A stretch of DNA of 64,000 nt from Cohnella hashimotonis (GCF_030014955.1 NZ_JAGRPV010000001.1:8023501-8087500), one strand, 5' to 3'; positions 27,149 to 35,620 are shown, numbered from the stretch's first letter. The notes: a model not told the origin generated them from the sequence alone. Made by a program: numbers and translations.

Positions 27149-28063
27149 ATGTCGGATCAATTCTCTCGCTTGCAAAAAGAACTTGCCGAGCTGGTTAATC
27201 GCCATACCGACAAAGACGGATATTGGCCGACGATCATTCCGCAGCTGGGATTCTCTCGTTATTCCGCTTCTCATTACTCCACATTGTCTGGGCCACCTTA
27301 CGGGCTTTACAACCCTTCCATCGGCATCGTCGTTCAAGGCACAAAAAACGTTTTTCTGGGTAATGAGCGCTTCACTTATGGCCCATCGAAATACGTTGTT
27401 GCCTCCATGGAATGGCCAGTTGTCATGGAATCGCCCGATGCATCTCCCGAAGTTCCCAATTTATTCTGCAGGATTGAGTTTACTCCTGGATCTATTTTAG
27501 AACTATTAAGCGCCGACGAGCTAAAGAAGATCTCCCGGGGTGCAGCTAAACGCGGAATGAACGTAGCCGAGTTGGATACGGCTATATTGGATGCTATAGT
27601 CAGGCTTGTTCGCCTGCTGGATAAGCCGACAGACATTCCGATCCTCTCCCAGCTGTATATGAAAGAAATCCTGTACCGAACATTGCATGGCGAGCATGGT
27701 GACTCCTTCATACGAATCGTAACGGACGGAGGGACAACCAACCATATCAAGAACGCCGTCCAATATATATTGCAGCACTTTCAGGATTCTTTCCGCGTTG
27801 AGGAGCTGGCTGATATTGCCAATATGAGTGTCCCATCGTTTTTTAGACATTTTAAAGAGATCACTTCCGCTACCCCGATTCAATTCCAGAAGCAGCTGAG
27901 ACTTCAGGAGGCCCGGCGGCTCATCCTTTCTGAATCAACGGATATTGCAGAAGCCGCTTTTCGGGTCGGTTATGAGAGTCCCACGCAATTTAGTCGTGAG
28001 TATTCCCGGATGTTCGGCGTTCCGCCTAGAGAAGACATGAAGCTGTTCAGGAGGCGAGCTTGA
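27149..28063 (+). CDS. AraC-family transcriptional regulator with AraC_N domain
   Basis: About 304 residues. An N-terminal cupin-like domain (about 10-190, YNPSIGIVVQGTKNVFLGNE, PVVMESPDASPEVPN) is followed by two AraC helix-turn-helix units (about 200-300, FRVEELADIANMSVPSFFRH and DIAEAAFRVGYESPTQFSRE, YSRMFGVPPRED). The ATG at 27149 has GGGGAGG five bases upstream; an upstream in-frame ATG at 27044 overlaps the terminator module. This AraC type is usually next to an aldo-keto reductase, as here (28169), and probably activates it. Confidence 0.92.
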   Translation: MSDQFSRLQKELAELVNRHTDKDGYWPTIIPQLGFSRYSASHYSTLSGPPYGLYNPSIGIVVQGTKNVFLGNERFTYGPSKYVVASMEWPVVMESPDASPEVPNLFCRIEFTPGSILELLSADELKKISRGAAKRGMNVAELDTAILDAIVRLVRLLDKPTDIPILSQLYMKEILYRTLHGEHGDSFIRIVTDGGTTNHIKNAVQYILQHFQDSFRVEELADIANMSVPSFFRHFKEITSATPIQFQKQLRLQEARRLILSESTDIAEAAFRVGYESPTQFSREYSRMFGVPPREDMKLFRRRA

Positions 28064-28168
28064 TAGCATTAGGCAGCATATTGATCTGATCGTGATAACG
28101 GCTGGCTGAACATCTTCTTTAAACTAAGAATAGCTCAACAAGCTATCTATTCTTAGGAGGCATGCAGG

Positions 28169-29224
28169 ATGAAAATGATTAAGCTTGGTCACTCAGGTCT
28201 TGAGGTTTCACCCATCTGCATAGGCGGTATGGGCTTTGGAGATCCCGCAACCGGCTATCCTTCCTGGTCGATCGGCGAGGAAGAGAGCCGCTCTGTAATT
28301 AAGCATGCAATCGAGGCCGGAATCAACTTCTTTGACACCGCTAATATGTATTCGCAAGGGAACAGCGAGGAGATCATCGGCAAGGCGATTAAAGATTTCG
28401 CTAAACGCGAGAATATCGTCATAGCTACAAAGCTCGGCGCCCCAATGCGCGCTGGACCCAACTCGTTCGGTCTCTCGCGGAAGACCATTATGACGGAGAT
28501 CGATCAAAGCTTAAAACGTCTTGGCACGGATTACATCGATCTTTACCAAATTCATCGCGCGGATCCCTTTACGCCATGGGAAGAAACGCTGGAAGCACTT
28601 CATGATCTTGTGAAGATGGGTAAAGTGCGTTATTTGGGTGCCTCGACAATGAGGACCTGGCAGTTCGCCAAAGCCCTTCACATTCAAAAAGCGAACGGTT
28701 GGACACGCTTCATATCCATGCAGCACAATTACAATTTGGTTGCTCGCGAGGAAGAAAACGAAATGATCCCACTCTGTGCCGACGAGGGTATTCAAACCAT
28801 CGTCTACAGCCCACTTTCGCGTGGACTCCTGGCCCGTCCGTGGGGTGAAGGCACTATGCGCACGAAAGCCGAATCCGGCGCTGCAAAATACTTCGAGGCA
28901 ACTGCCGCAGCCGACCGGAAAATTGTGGATAACATTGGTATGATCGCAGAAGAACGAGGGGTCAGCCGTGCGGAAATCTCTCTGTCGTGGTTGTTCCGCA
29001 AGCCGGTAGTGGCGGCGCCCATTGTGGGAGCGATCAAAACCGGTCACATTGACGATGCAATTAAAGCGCTCGCGATCAAGTTGACCGATGCTGAGGTTGA
29101 AAGGTTGGAGGATGCGTACACCCCTCGTATTGATGTGAACGTTAAAAACTCCGATCCGGAAGCGATTGTCAAAATGGCAGCAACCGTTGGGAAAAACATT
29201 GCGGTTCCGATTGCTTCTAAGTGA
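28169..29224 (+). CDS. Aldo/keto reductase
   Basis: 351 residues. The start MKMIKLGHSGLEVSPICIGG, the catalytic Asp and Tyr in NFFDTANMYSQGNSEEIIGK, Lys in IVIATKLG and His in LYQIHRAD identify an AKR of the YajO/Tas type. The C-terminal cofactor region is KPVVAAPIVGAIKTGHIDDA. It is probably activated by the AraC protein just upstream (105-base gap) and ended by the GGCGGCC terminator. It may reduce aldehydes with NADPH; specific substrate unknown. It is not closely similar to the other AKR in the window (16558). Confidence 0.92.
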   Translation: MKMIKLGHSGLEVSPICIGGMGFGDPATGYPSWSIGEEESRSVIKHAIEAGINFFDTANMYSQGNSEEIIGKAIKDFAKRENIVIATKLGAPMRAGPNSFGLSRKTIMTEIDQSLKRLGTDYIDLYQIHRADPFTPWEETLEALHDLVKMGKVRYLGASTMRTWQFAKALHIQKANGWTRFISMQHNYNLVAREEENEMIPLCADEGIQTIVYSPLSRGLLARPWGEGTMRTKAESGAAKYFEATAAADRKIVDNIGMIAEERGVSRAEISLSWLFRKPVVAAPIVGAIKTGHIDDAIKALAIKLTDAEVERLEDAYTPRIDVNVKNSDPEAIVKMAATVGKNIAVPIASK

Positions 29225-29248
29225 TTTTCTGCAACAAAGAATTCTCTT

Positions 29249-29276
29249 GGCGGCCACAGGGCCGCCTTTTTGTTTT
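29249..29276 (+). terminator. Rho-independent terminator, GGCGGCC family
   Basis: GGCGGCC-ACAG-GGCCGCC followed by TTTTTGTTTTCG, between the convergent genes at 28169 and 29280. Confidence 0.9.
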
Positions 29277-29279
29277 CGT

Positions 29280-29975
29280 TCAAAGCACCTTGGATTCTCG
29301 ATCAATCCGATCTGGCCGCCAAGTTATTTTTTTGAGTTCATTGTTCTCTATCACTGAGCGAGGATAACCTCCGCTAGCTACCTGGATCATGGCTTTACCT
29401 AACTGTTCCGATGTAATGACAATGTGTAACTTCTTCAGTAACGGATAAAAAGGCTTCATCGCATCGTAAAAAATCTGGTAGAGCTTTGTTTTGGATTTCA
29501 CACCGTGGGATGGAAGGATGGCACCCGGACGGAACATATAAGCAGCCTGAAAAGGAAGACGCAATAAATCATTTTCTGTCTTACCCTTCACTCTTGCCCA
29601 CATCGAGCGCCCTTTTTCAGAACTATCCGTCCCACTTCCAGAGACATAAATAAAGGTCATCTGAGGGTTCAACCTTGCTAATGTTTGTGCTACGGAAAGC
29701 GTCATATCATACGTAATTTTTCTGTACTCCTCTTCCTTCATTCCCACGGAGGAAACGCCAAGACAGAAAAAGCAGGCATCATATCCTGTTAATTCTGGTT
29801 CAACAGTAGATAAATCAGCGACTTCTTGAAGTATAATCTGCCTTAATTTTTGATGCTGTTGATTCGTCCGAGTACGACCGATCGTCATGATTCCTTGAAC
29901 CTTGTCTTCGAGCAAACATTCACGCAGCACACTTTTACCAACCATACCGGTGGCACCAAATATAATGGCCTTTAT
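29280..29975 (-). CDS. NAD(P)H-binding epimerase-like protein with apparent ATA start
   Basis: Atypical SDR (NAD(P)-binding, NmrA/HSCARG-like), about 231 residues. The Rossmann motif AIIFGATGMVGKSVLRECLL is followed by CFFCLGVSSVGMKEEEYRKI and FIYVSGSGTD. The first ATG at 29945 falls inside the glycine motif and would delete the first strand. The expected start, eleven codons earlier at 29973-29975, reads ATA, with GGAGTGAG at a normal distance upstream. Either ATA is used inefficiently or the gene lost its start by a G-to-A change. A stop codon lies three codons upstream, so no other start exists. Convergent with the AKR gene. Confidence 0.7.
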   Translation of the reverse strand: MKAIIFGATGMVGKSVLRECLLEDKVQGIMTIGRTRTNQQHQKLRQIILQEVADLSTVEPELTGYDACFFCLGVSSVGMKEEEYRKITYDMTLSVAQTLARLNPQMTFIYVSGSGTDSSEKGRSMWARVKGKTENDLLRLPFQAAYMFRPGAILPSHGVKSKTKLYQIFYDAMKPFYPLLKKLHIVITSEQLGKAMIQVASGGYPRSVIENNELKKITWRPDRIDRESKVL

Positions 29976-30012
29976 AACCGCTCACTCCGATCCTTGTTTG
30001 TGATCGTGATGC

Positions 30013-30690
30013 TTATTGCGAAAAGCGCTTCATAATAAACTGATTCAAAATGGCTCTATAGCTACGTGGAAAATGGCGCCCAATCAATGTAAGCATCCGG
30101 TCCGGAAATGAATGAAAGTAACGCCATTTAGGTCGCTTATCCGTCGCTGCTTTATAGAAGACTTTTGCCAAATCGGCTGGTGTTGCAGCCATATTGGCAA
30201 AACGTCCGGATTGTTGCCGACTAGTTAAGCCTTCAAGCGCATCAACCATCTTTTTATAAGGAGAAAGGGGTGCCAGATTTCCCTTGATTTTTTCAAGTGT
30301 CACTTTTGCCCATTCCGTGCGTGTGCCGCCAGGTTGAACAATCACGCTCCGAATACCGAAATTACGCAGTTCCAAATCTAAGGTATCGCTCCATTGTTGA
30401 AGTGCAGCTTTTGAAGCATAGTACCAAGCGCCGAGTGGCGTATACTGGTCCCCGCCAGTGGAGGAGATATTGATGATGCGCCCTGATTTTCGTTTCCGCA
30501 TGATCGGAATAACCATATTCGCAAGTTCGGCAGCAGCGAAAAGATTAACATCTAATTGAGCTCGTGCCTTTTCCATCGGGATTTCCTCAGTTGGACCATA
30601 TTCGCCGTAACCTGCATTGTTGATAAGTACATCGATTTGTTCTTGTTCTTTTATAACTGTATCAACGAGGTTTTGATCACAGGTCCGCAT
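30013..30690 (-). pseudogene. 5'-truncated short-chain dehydrogenase
   Basis: The recognisable SDR begins at IDVLINNAGYGEYGPTEEIP and continues through IINISSTGG and YYASKAALQQW (catalytic Ser, Tyr and Lys present) to a normal carboxyl end. The first 60 or so residues, including the TGxxxGIG cofactor motif, are missing. The DNA directly upstream belongs to the promoter of the divergent TetR gene at 30739. The fragment can still be read from an ATG at 30690, but without the cofactor site it should be inactive. Confidence 0.75.
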
Positions 30691-30703
30691 ACAACCTTCG
30701 CCA

Positions 30704-30732
30704 TGGACATGCGCCTATAGCACTGCTATAAT
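30704..30732 (+). promoter_or_regulatory. Promoter with TetR operator, leaderless
   Basis: TGGACA (30704-30709) and TATAAT (30727-30732) are 17 bases apart. The perfect palindrome TATAGCACTGCTATA (30716-30730) overlaps the -10 box. The ATG at 30739 begins six bases after the -10, so the mRNA should be leaderless. Confidence 0.8.
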
Positions 30733-30738
30733 GGGCGT

Positions 30739-31314
30739 ATGAACACATACGACAAGATTTTGGCGGCTGCCCTTAAGGTACTCGAAGAGGAGGGCGGCGC
30801 CCAATTTTCGACGCGTGCCGTCACGGCGATCGCGCAGGTTACCGCTCCTACGCTCTACCACCATTTCGGCAATGCCGATGGACTTCTGAGCGCGGCTATC
30901 GTGGAAGCGTTCAAGCAGCTGCTTGAAAGCAAGATTGCCGCTGCCGAGTCCGCCATTCCAGAGATGGCTCTGTGTCAAGGATGGGATGACTATGTCCGCT
31001 TCGCAGCGGCCCGTCCCCGGATCTATGCGGCGATGATGGGGCGGTTGCTCGAGGGCGCTCATATCGAGGCGGCAGATCAATCGCACCAAGCACTGGTGCA
31101 AAATGTCCAGAGGATCGCTGCCGAAGGCAAACTGGCCGTGTCAGCCCAGGCTGCGGCAGATTTGGTCTGGGCTTCCGCCAATACGGCCGCTTGGCTGTAC
31201 GTGACGGCCCAGATTCGTAAGGCGCCCCCACCCGAGCCCGACGTCATTGATCTCATTCGGGAAAGCGTCATGCAGATCATTTTGATCCAAAGGCCGGACG
31301 CCAATTCAAAATGA
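30739..31314 (+). CDS. TetR-family transcriptional repressor
   Basis: 191 residues. An N-terminal TetR helix-turn-helix (ILAAALKVLEEEGGAQFSTR, AVTAIAQVTAPTLYHHFGNA) is followed by a helical ligand domain. TATAGC-type palindromes at 30716-30730 in its own promoter and three times before the SDR at 31535 indicate autorepression and control of that SDR and perhaps following genes. There is no Shine-Dalgarno sequence, and the -10 box ends six bases before the ATG. The terminator at 31342 separates it from the SDR gene. Confidence 0.9.
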   Translation: MNTYDKILAAALKVLEEEGGAQFSTRAVTAIAQVTAPTLYHHFGNADGLLSAAIVEAFKQLLESKIAAAESAIPEMALCQGWDDYVRFAAARPRIYAAMMGRLLEGAHIEAADQSHQALVQNVQRIAAEGKLAVSAQAAADLVWASANTAAWLYVTAQIRKAPPPEPDVIDLIRESVMQIILIQRPDANSK

Positions 31315-31341
31315 AGGTCCACAAATCGTGGCACATATGAG

Positions 31342-31376
31342 AAATCGCCTATCCAAACCGGATGGCGATTTTTTCA
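31342..31376 (+). terminator. Terminator of the TetR gene
   Basis: AAATCGCC-T-ATCC pairs with GGATGGCGATTT, followed by a T run. Confidence 0.85.
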
Positions 31377-31434
31377 TTTTCGCAGGAATTCGATGATCTC
31401 ACTCGCTCACGCTACGGCCACGGCCAAATAAAAC

Positions 31435-31496
31435 TATAGCACTGCTATAGACAGCTCTGTATAGCGGTGCTATAATACCCGTATAGCAGCGCTATA
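31435..31496 (+). promoter_or_regulatory. Triple TetR operator and promoter of the SDR gene
   Basis: Three TATAGC...GCTATA palindromes lie at 31435-31449, 31460-31474 and 31482-31496, with centres 25 and 22 bases apart. A promoter TAGACA (31448-31453), 17-base spacer and TATAAT (31471-31476) is embedded among them. Confidence 0.8.
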
Positions 31497-31534
31497 CAGT
31501 GATCCATATGTTATCCAAACTCAGGAGGGGTACG

Positions 31535-32386
31535 ATGTCATTCAACAATCAAGAACTGGTTGTCGTAACGGGTACGTCCAGCGGCATCGGCAGGGCTACC
31601 GCGGAACGGCTCGCCGCTGACGGATTTCACGTTTTAGCCGGGGTTCGCCGCCAGGAGGATGCCGACAAGATTAGACGCCATAATATCGAGCCGGTGATCG
31701 TCGATATTACCAATCTCGATACCCTGAAGGCGCTGGCCGAACGAGTGAAGCAAGATCCGCTTGGTCGCTCTTTGCGGGCCGCGGTCAACAATGCCGGCAT
31801 CGCGGTTAATGCACCGCTTGAGATGGTTCCGCTCGATGAATTTCGCCGCCAGATCGAAGTCAGCGTAATCGGACAAGTCGCGGTGATTCAGGCGCTGACC
31901 CCGGCCTTGCTGAACAGCGGCGGGCGCGTGGTCAATATCGGTTCGCTTGGCGGCAAGATCTCCATGCCTGGATTCGGCATTTATTCGGCTGCAAAGTATG
32001 CGATGGAAGCGATCAATGACAGTCTTCGCCGGGAGATGTCCTCGTTCGGATTGAAGGTCATCATGATCACGCCGGGCGGTGTCAGCACGGGGCTGTCGGA
32101 GCAAGGGATTACGACGGCGGAGCGGCTGGCCAAGTTGATGACGCCGGATCAGCACAAGCGCCATGATCGTCTTTTCGATGCTGTGAAGGCTCAGGCTGAG
32201 ACGTGGGCAACGGACGGCATCCGCCCCGAGAAAGTCGCAGCAGTGGTGTCACGAGCCATCCACGCAATTAAACCACGCACTCGCTATACGGCCGGTCGCG
32301 ATTCGGCGCTGCTGACCCGACTGGTCCGTATTCTCCCGGACAAACTCCTCGATCGGATGCTTCGCAGCCAGATGAAGCTGCAGTAA
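31535..32386 (+). CDS. Short-chain dehydrogenase/reductase
   Basis: 283 residues: TGTSSGIGRATAERLAADGF (cofactor motif), NNAGIAVNAPLEM, catalytic Ser in VNIGSLGG and Tyr/Lys in YSAAKYAMEAI, then ITPGGVSTGLSEQGI. The start MSFNNQELVVV at 31535 has AGGAGGGG just upstream; an in-frame GTG at 31499 lies inside the third operator region. Repressed by the TetR protein at 30739, judging from four matching operators. The nearby ABM monooxygenase and second SDR may belong to the same response. Confidence 0.92.
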   Translation: MSFNNQELVVVTGTSSGIGRATAERLAADGFHVLAGVRRQEDADKIRRHNIEPVIVDITNLDTLKALAERVKQDPLGRSLRAAVNNAGIAVNAPLEMVPLDEFRRQIEVSVIGQVAVIQALTPALLNSGGRVVNIGSLGGKISMPGFGIYSAAKYAMEAINDSLRREMSSFGLKVIMITPGGVSTGLSEQGITTAERLAKLMTPDQHKRHDRLFDAVKAQAETWATDGIRPEKVAAVVSRAIHAIKPRTRYTAGRDSALLTRLVRILPDKLLDRMLRSQMKLQ

Positions 32387-32430
32387 CGGATTTTTTGCGA
32401 ATGCCTCATTACAAAACGGGAGAATGGATC

Positions 32431-32532
32431 ATGTCACAACAACAGTTTGAACATGCCATTATCGTAGGTGGCTATTTAGGCAGATCGGTTGGTTCATCAA
32501 GATGTTATCCATACGAGGAGGAATTCGCATGA
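32431..32532 (+). pseudogene. 5' remnant of a dinucleotide-binding oxidoreductase
   Basis: A 33-codon frame begins MSQQQFEHAIIVGGYLGRSV, resembling the first strand and glycine loop of FAD- or NAD-binding enzymes, and then runs out in unrelated sequence. Its stop codon overlaps the ATG of the monooxygenase at 32529. GGGAGAATGG precedes the start. Probably the leftover front end of a deleted gene that now serves as a coupled leader. Confidence 0.5.
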
Positions 32533-32852
32533 ACGATACAAAGAACCGTTACGTTACTGTACTTTGGGAGGCGAGAGCCAAGGCAGGGAGGGAAGCCGAG
32601 ATGAAGGCATTCATGGCGGCCGCTGTCACCCCGTCGCGCAACGACGCTGGCAACATTGACTACGAGGCTCACGAGGTAGTAGGCCAGCCGGGCACATTCA
32701 TCATCTACGAACGCTGGGAAAACCGGGACGCGCTCGATCGGCACCTGAACGCGCCCCGCATGCAGGAACTGGTACCCCAGCTCTTAGAATTGATGGAGGG
32801 ATCCATTGAGGAAGGGATTCGACTCCTGCAGCGGTTTCGCCCGGCGCAGTAA
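32529..32852 (+). CDS. Antibiotic biosynthesis monooxygenase (ABM) domain protein
   Basis: A 107-residue ferredoxin-like fold protein of the YgiN/quinol monooxygenase type: YVTVLWEARAKAGREAEMKA, IDYEAHEVVGQPGTFIIYER, WENRDALDRHLNAPRMQELV. Such proteins form dimers and oxidise quinols or aromatic compounds without a cofactor, or degrade haem. The start at 32529 has GAGGAGG nine bases upstream. It lies between two SDR genes, suggesting a joint role against quinone-like or electrophilic compounds. Confidence 0.88.
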   Translation: MNDTKNRYVTVLWEARAKAGREAEMKAFMAAAVTPSRNDAGNIDYEAHEVVGQPGTFIIYERWENRDALDRHLNAPRMQELVPQLLELMEGSIEEGIRLLQRFRPAQ

Positions 32853-32915
32853 GAAAGCCGGATACTGAAATGCCTAACGGTACGCCTATTGCGTAAAAAT
32901 AAGGAGAGGGTAAAC

Positions 32916-33716
32916 ATGGATCTTAAATTAGCTAACAAAGTAGCTGTCGTTACCGGAGCAAGTAAAGGAATTGGACTCGCTATCGTTCGAAAGTTTATCG
33001 AGGAAGGGGCAAGTGTGGTCGCGGTAAGCCGGACATTAACGGAGGAATTGGCTGATCTTGTTGAAAACCAATCAGTCAAACATCTGCCTATTGATGTCAG
33101 TATGGAACGCAATACCGTTGAACTTTCTGAAAAACTCGGTGGCGTGTTCGGCAGAGTCGACATTTTAATCAATAGTGTCGGGGCGGTTGACAAGAGGAGG
33201 GGAGAAGGCTTCTTGGCTACGCCAAATGAGGAATGGGAACAGCTTTATGATTTAAACCTGTTTAGCGTTGTTCGTATTACGCAAGCGGCATTACTGCATA
33301 TCCTCAAGAACAATGAGGGTGCCATTGTAAATATCTCTTCCGTAAATGCACAGATGCCCGAATTGTTATTGCCTATTTACGGCACAACCAAAGCGGCACT
33401 TAATAATTTGACGAAAATGCTGGCTGGCGAGTTTGGACCTCGTCGTATTAGAGTAAACTCGATCTCGCCTGGGCCGGTAGTAACGCCTTTGTGGCAAGAC
33501 CCTGAAAACGGAATGGCCAAAACAATCAGTTCAATGGCAGCGATGGATTCCGAAAAAGTGTTTGAAGAGCTGCCTAAAATGGCTGGTATAACATTGGGGA
33601 AATTTGCAGAAGCCGAAGATATTGCGAACCTTGCCGTGTTCCTTGCTTCGGAGCGAGCTTCAATGATTACCGGAACGGATTATGTGATTGATGGAAATAT
33701 GATTAAAACGATTTAA
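32916..33716 (+). CDS. Short-chain dehydrogenase/reductase
   Basis: 266 residues: MDLKLANKVAVVTGASKGIG (classical cofactor motif), LINSVGAVDKRRGEG in place of the usual NNAG, catalytic Ser in VNISSVNA and YxxxK in YGTTKAALNNL, then NSISPGPVVTP and the usual carboxyl end TGTDYVIDGNMIKTI. The start at 32916 has AAGGAGAGGG upstream. It is 63 bases after the ABM gene, so probably co-transcribed. Likely an oxidoreductase related to glucose or 3-oxoacyl dehydrogenases; substrate unknown. Confidence 0.92.
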   Translation: MDLKLANKVAVVTGASKGIGLAIVRKFIEEGASVVAVSRTLTEELADLVENQSVKHLPIDVSMERNTVELSEKLGGVFGRVDILINSVGAVDKRRGEGFLATPNEEWEQLYDLNLFSVVRITQAALLHILKNNEGAIVNISSVNAQMPELLLPIYGTTKAALNNLTKMLAGEFGPRRIRVNSISPGPVVTPLWQDPENGMAKTISSMAAMDSEKVFEELPKMAGITLGKFAEAEDIANLAVFLASERASMITGTDYVIDGNMIKTI

Positions 33717-33742
33717 GCCGAAATAGTTCGATATAAAAATGG

Positions 33743-33768
33743 AAAGCCCCCTAGTAACTGGGGGCTTT
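33743..33768. terminator. Bidirectional terminator between SDR and PadR genes
   Basis: AAAGCCCCC pairs with GGGGGCTTT around an eight-base loop. The hairpin overlaps the stop codon of the PadR gene at 33767-33769. Confidence 0.8.
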
Positions 33769-34315
33769 ATGCAACAGGTCCCTCTGCAGCCTCTATAGCT
33801 GCTTTCAATTGTTCAAACCACGCCAAGTTAACCAGGTGATGGGAACGGGAATTTTCGTTCATGCGGCGGTAGTAATCGATTGTGCCGGGGAGTTCCTGTG
33901 TGCTGGACAGGTACTCATCAAGAAGGGAGATTCGGGTTCTCGTCTGGTCGATTTGCGATTGGATCAGCTCCAGCAGTTTGTTTTTATCGTATTCATCGGC
34001 AAAGAGAAGCGCCCCATAAAATTGCAGGTTCACATATTCCGACTTGGTGCCGTATTCGACCATTAACTTTTCGAATTCAGCCATTCCCGAGCCGGTGACT
34101 TGATAGCTCCGAACTTCGCGCCCGCTGTTGGAAGGATTCTGCTGAATCTGTTCAATCCAGCCTTTTTCCTCAAGCTGCTGCAGATTGTAATAAAACGAGC
34201 CCTTCGTGAAGCTTACAATGTATTTGTAATGCCGTTTTTCCATGAGGGCCAGTAGTTCATAGCCGTGAGCGCCGTGGTTTTGAATAAGCAAGCCAAGGAT
34301 GAGTAAGGGGATCAA
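33767..34315 (-). CDS. PadR-family transcriptional regulator
   Basis: 182 residues. A PadR winged helix (ILGLLIQNHGAHGYELLALM, YIVSFTKGSFYYNLQQLEEK, GWIEQIQQNPSNSGREVRSY) is followed by a C-terminal coiled dimer region. It overlaps the stop of the upstream esterase gene by four bases, so is translated with it. Two GTCTAAATTAGAC-like palindromes in the operon promoter (35185-35233) are the likely binding sites. PadR proteins typically repress a neighbouring gene until a phenolic or hydrophobic ligand binds. Confidence 0.9.
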   Translation of the reverse strand: MIPLLILGLLIQNHGAHGYELLALMEKRHYKYIVSFTKGSFYYNLQQLEEKGWIEQIQQNPSNSGREVRSYQVTGSGMAEFEKLMVEYGTKSEYVNLQFYGALLFADEYDKNKLLELIQSQIDQTRTRISLLDEYLSSTQELPGTIDYYRRMNENSRSHHLVNLAWFEQLKAAIEAAEGPVA

Positions 34316-35154
34316 GGCTGCATAACCCTCCCGATCTTCACCTCGTATTCCGCGTACGTGAGCTTACCCGAAGCCAAATCCATGCTATGAAGGTAAACTT
34401 GTTCTGTTTTCGAATAATCGCGCACCGCTTTCAGCGACCGCTCCTCCCCCGAGATGGGCTCCAGGACATGACACCTTTTCGAAAAGGCTTCGAAATAGCG
34501 GTAGCCGAACTTGCGTTGCGAAACCGCGTCTAAATGGATGCCATCAGGATTCGCGGTCAATTCTGCCGCTGTTGCAAAATAACAATTTGGCTGCTCGTTA
34601 GCGAAGAGCTGCAACTGTTCATCGACCTGTCGATATTCTGTCGCATGCTGTCCAAAACCGGTCTTCCCAAGGAAATCGCCAAGTCCGCCAATGATCAACG
34701 GCACCGCCTCAAGATTCAATTCGTTTCTTAGCGTCTCGATGATAAAGGTTAATTTCCCGTAATACGTTTCATGCAGCGAACGATAACTGTCGCTCTCGCC
34801 CTGGTGCCAGAGGATTCCGCAGATTTGACTGGACCGCAAGGCGAAGCGAGCCTCGGACAAAGCATGCTGAAACAGGATGCCTTCCGGATGCCAGTCGTTC
34901 AAGGAACTGCCGCCTTCCGCACAAGGAATCAACCCGATTTCCTCATCGGGATTGGCCCTCGACCAGGCATCGGCGAAAGACGCCGCCAGGCTGATACCGG
35001 CAACCGGACGGTCATAATTAATCGGCTCGGTCATCATCTGCCACTGCCCATTGCGCAGCATTTTGATTTTCTCATTATAGATAGGGTCGACCTCATGCAT
35101 AAATCCACGGCCTGCCATATTTGACTGACCCAACATTAAAAATGATTTTATCAT
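34312..35154 (-). CDS. SASA-family carbohydrate acetylesterase
   Basis: A 280-residue SGNH-type hydrolase of the sialate O-acetylesterase-like family. The nucleophile block is FLMLGQSNMAGRG (Ser near residue 11), followed by IGLIPCAEGGSSLNDW (oxyanion Gly), GILWHQGESDS, and a C-terminal Asp-His pair in PDGIHLD. It should remove acetyl groups from sugars; with no signal peptide it acts in the cytosol on imported carbohydrate. Pairing with a PadR regulator in one operon is unusual for this enzyme. The CACTCCTCTCC stretch on the plus strand gives GGAGAGGAGTG as ribosome site. Confidence 0.85.
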   Translation of the reverse strand: MIKSFLMLGQSNMAGRGFMHEVDPIYNEKIKMLRNGQWQMMTEPINYDRPVAGISLAASFADAWSRANPDEEIGLIPCAEGGSSLNDWHPEGILFQHALSEARFALRSSQICGILWHQGESDSYRSLHETYYGKLTFIIETLRNELNLEAVPLIIGGLGDFLGKTGFGQHATEYRQVDEQLQLFANEQPNCYFATAAELTANPDGIHLDAVSQRKFGYRYFEAFSKRCHVLEPISGEERSLKAVRDYSKTEQVYLHSMDLASGKLTYAEYEVKIGRVMQP

Positions 35155-35184
35155 GTAACCTTCACTCCTCTCCTAACTGTTATG

Positions 35185-35233
35185 GTCTAATTAGACTAAA
35201 ATTATTATATAGTCTAATTTAGACTACTGTCCA
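35185..35233 (-). promoter_or_regulatory. Promoter and double PadR operator
   Basis: On the minus strand TGGACA (35228-35233) and TATAAT (35204-35209) have an 18-base spacer that is filled by the palindrome TAGTCTAA-A-TTAGACTA (35210-35226). A second palindrome, GTCTAATTAGAC, lies at 35185-35196 near the start of transcription. Confidence 0.85.
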
Positions 35234-35279
35234 TGAAGAGGGCTAGGTACAGAAAAACTTTGCGGAGAGTCTGGATTTA

Positions 35280-35620
35280 TCAAAGCTCTATGTTAGACTC
35301 CAAAAACGCAAGATACTTTGGGTCGTCTTCTATAAAAATCTCAATGCCGGCGCCCATGTAAAAAAGCACTTGAAGGCCTTATCATAATTCTTCATACGAT
35401 AATGGACATCCCCAATAGCGACATATATCCAGGTAGCGGCCTCCCATTCTCGATGATTTTCAGGCAATAAGCGGAGGGCGGCCAAATAGTTTTGCTTGGC
35501 GGCCTCAAGATTGCCTGTCTTCGCTAAATCATCGCCTTGCTCACATAGTGCCCTGATTGAGGAATAAGTGGAATCTGAGCGCCCTCCAAACCCATGGGCG
35601 ACCGGAATCGTGTGGTGCGC
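35280..35620 (-). pseudogene. 5'-truncated TPR-repeat protein remnant
   Basis: The minus strand is open from 35620 to a stop at 35280-35282 without a usable start codon. It encodes ALCEQGDDLAKTGNLEAAKQ, NYLAALRLLPENHREWEAAT, WIYVAIGDVHYRMKNYDKAF and KCFFYMGAGIEIFIEDDPKY, clearly a tetratricopeptide-type helical repeat. Similar small TPR proteins serve as immunity or chaperone partners of large toxins, but no toxin gene is seen here. The rest of the 35155-35817 gap holds the PadR and amidase promoters. Confidence 0.65.
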
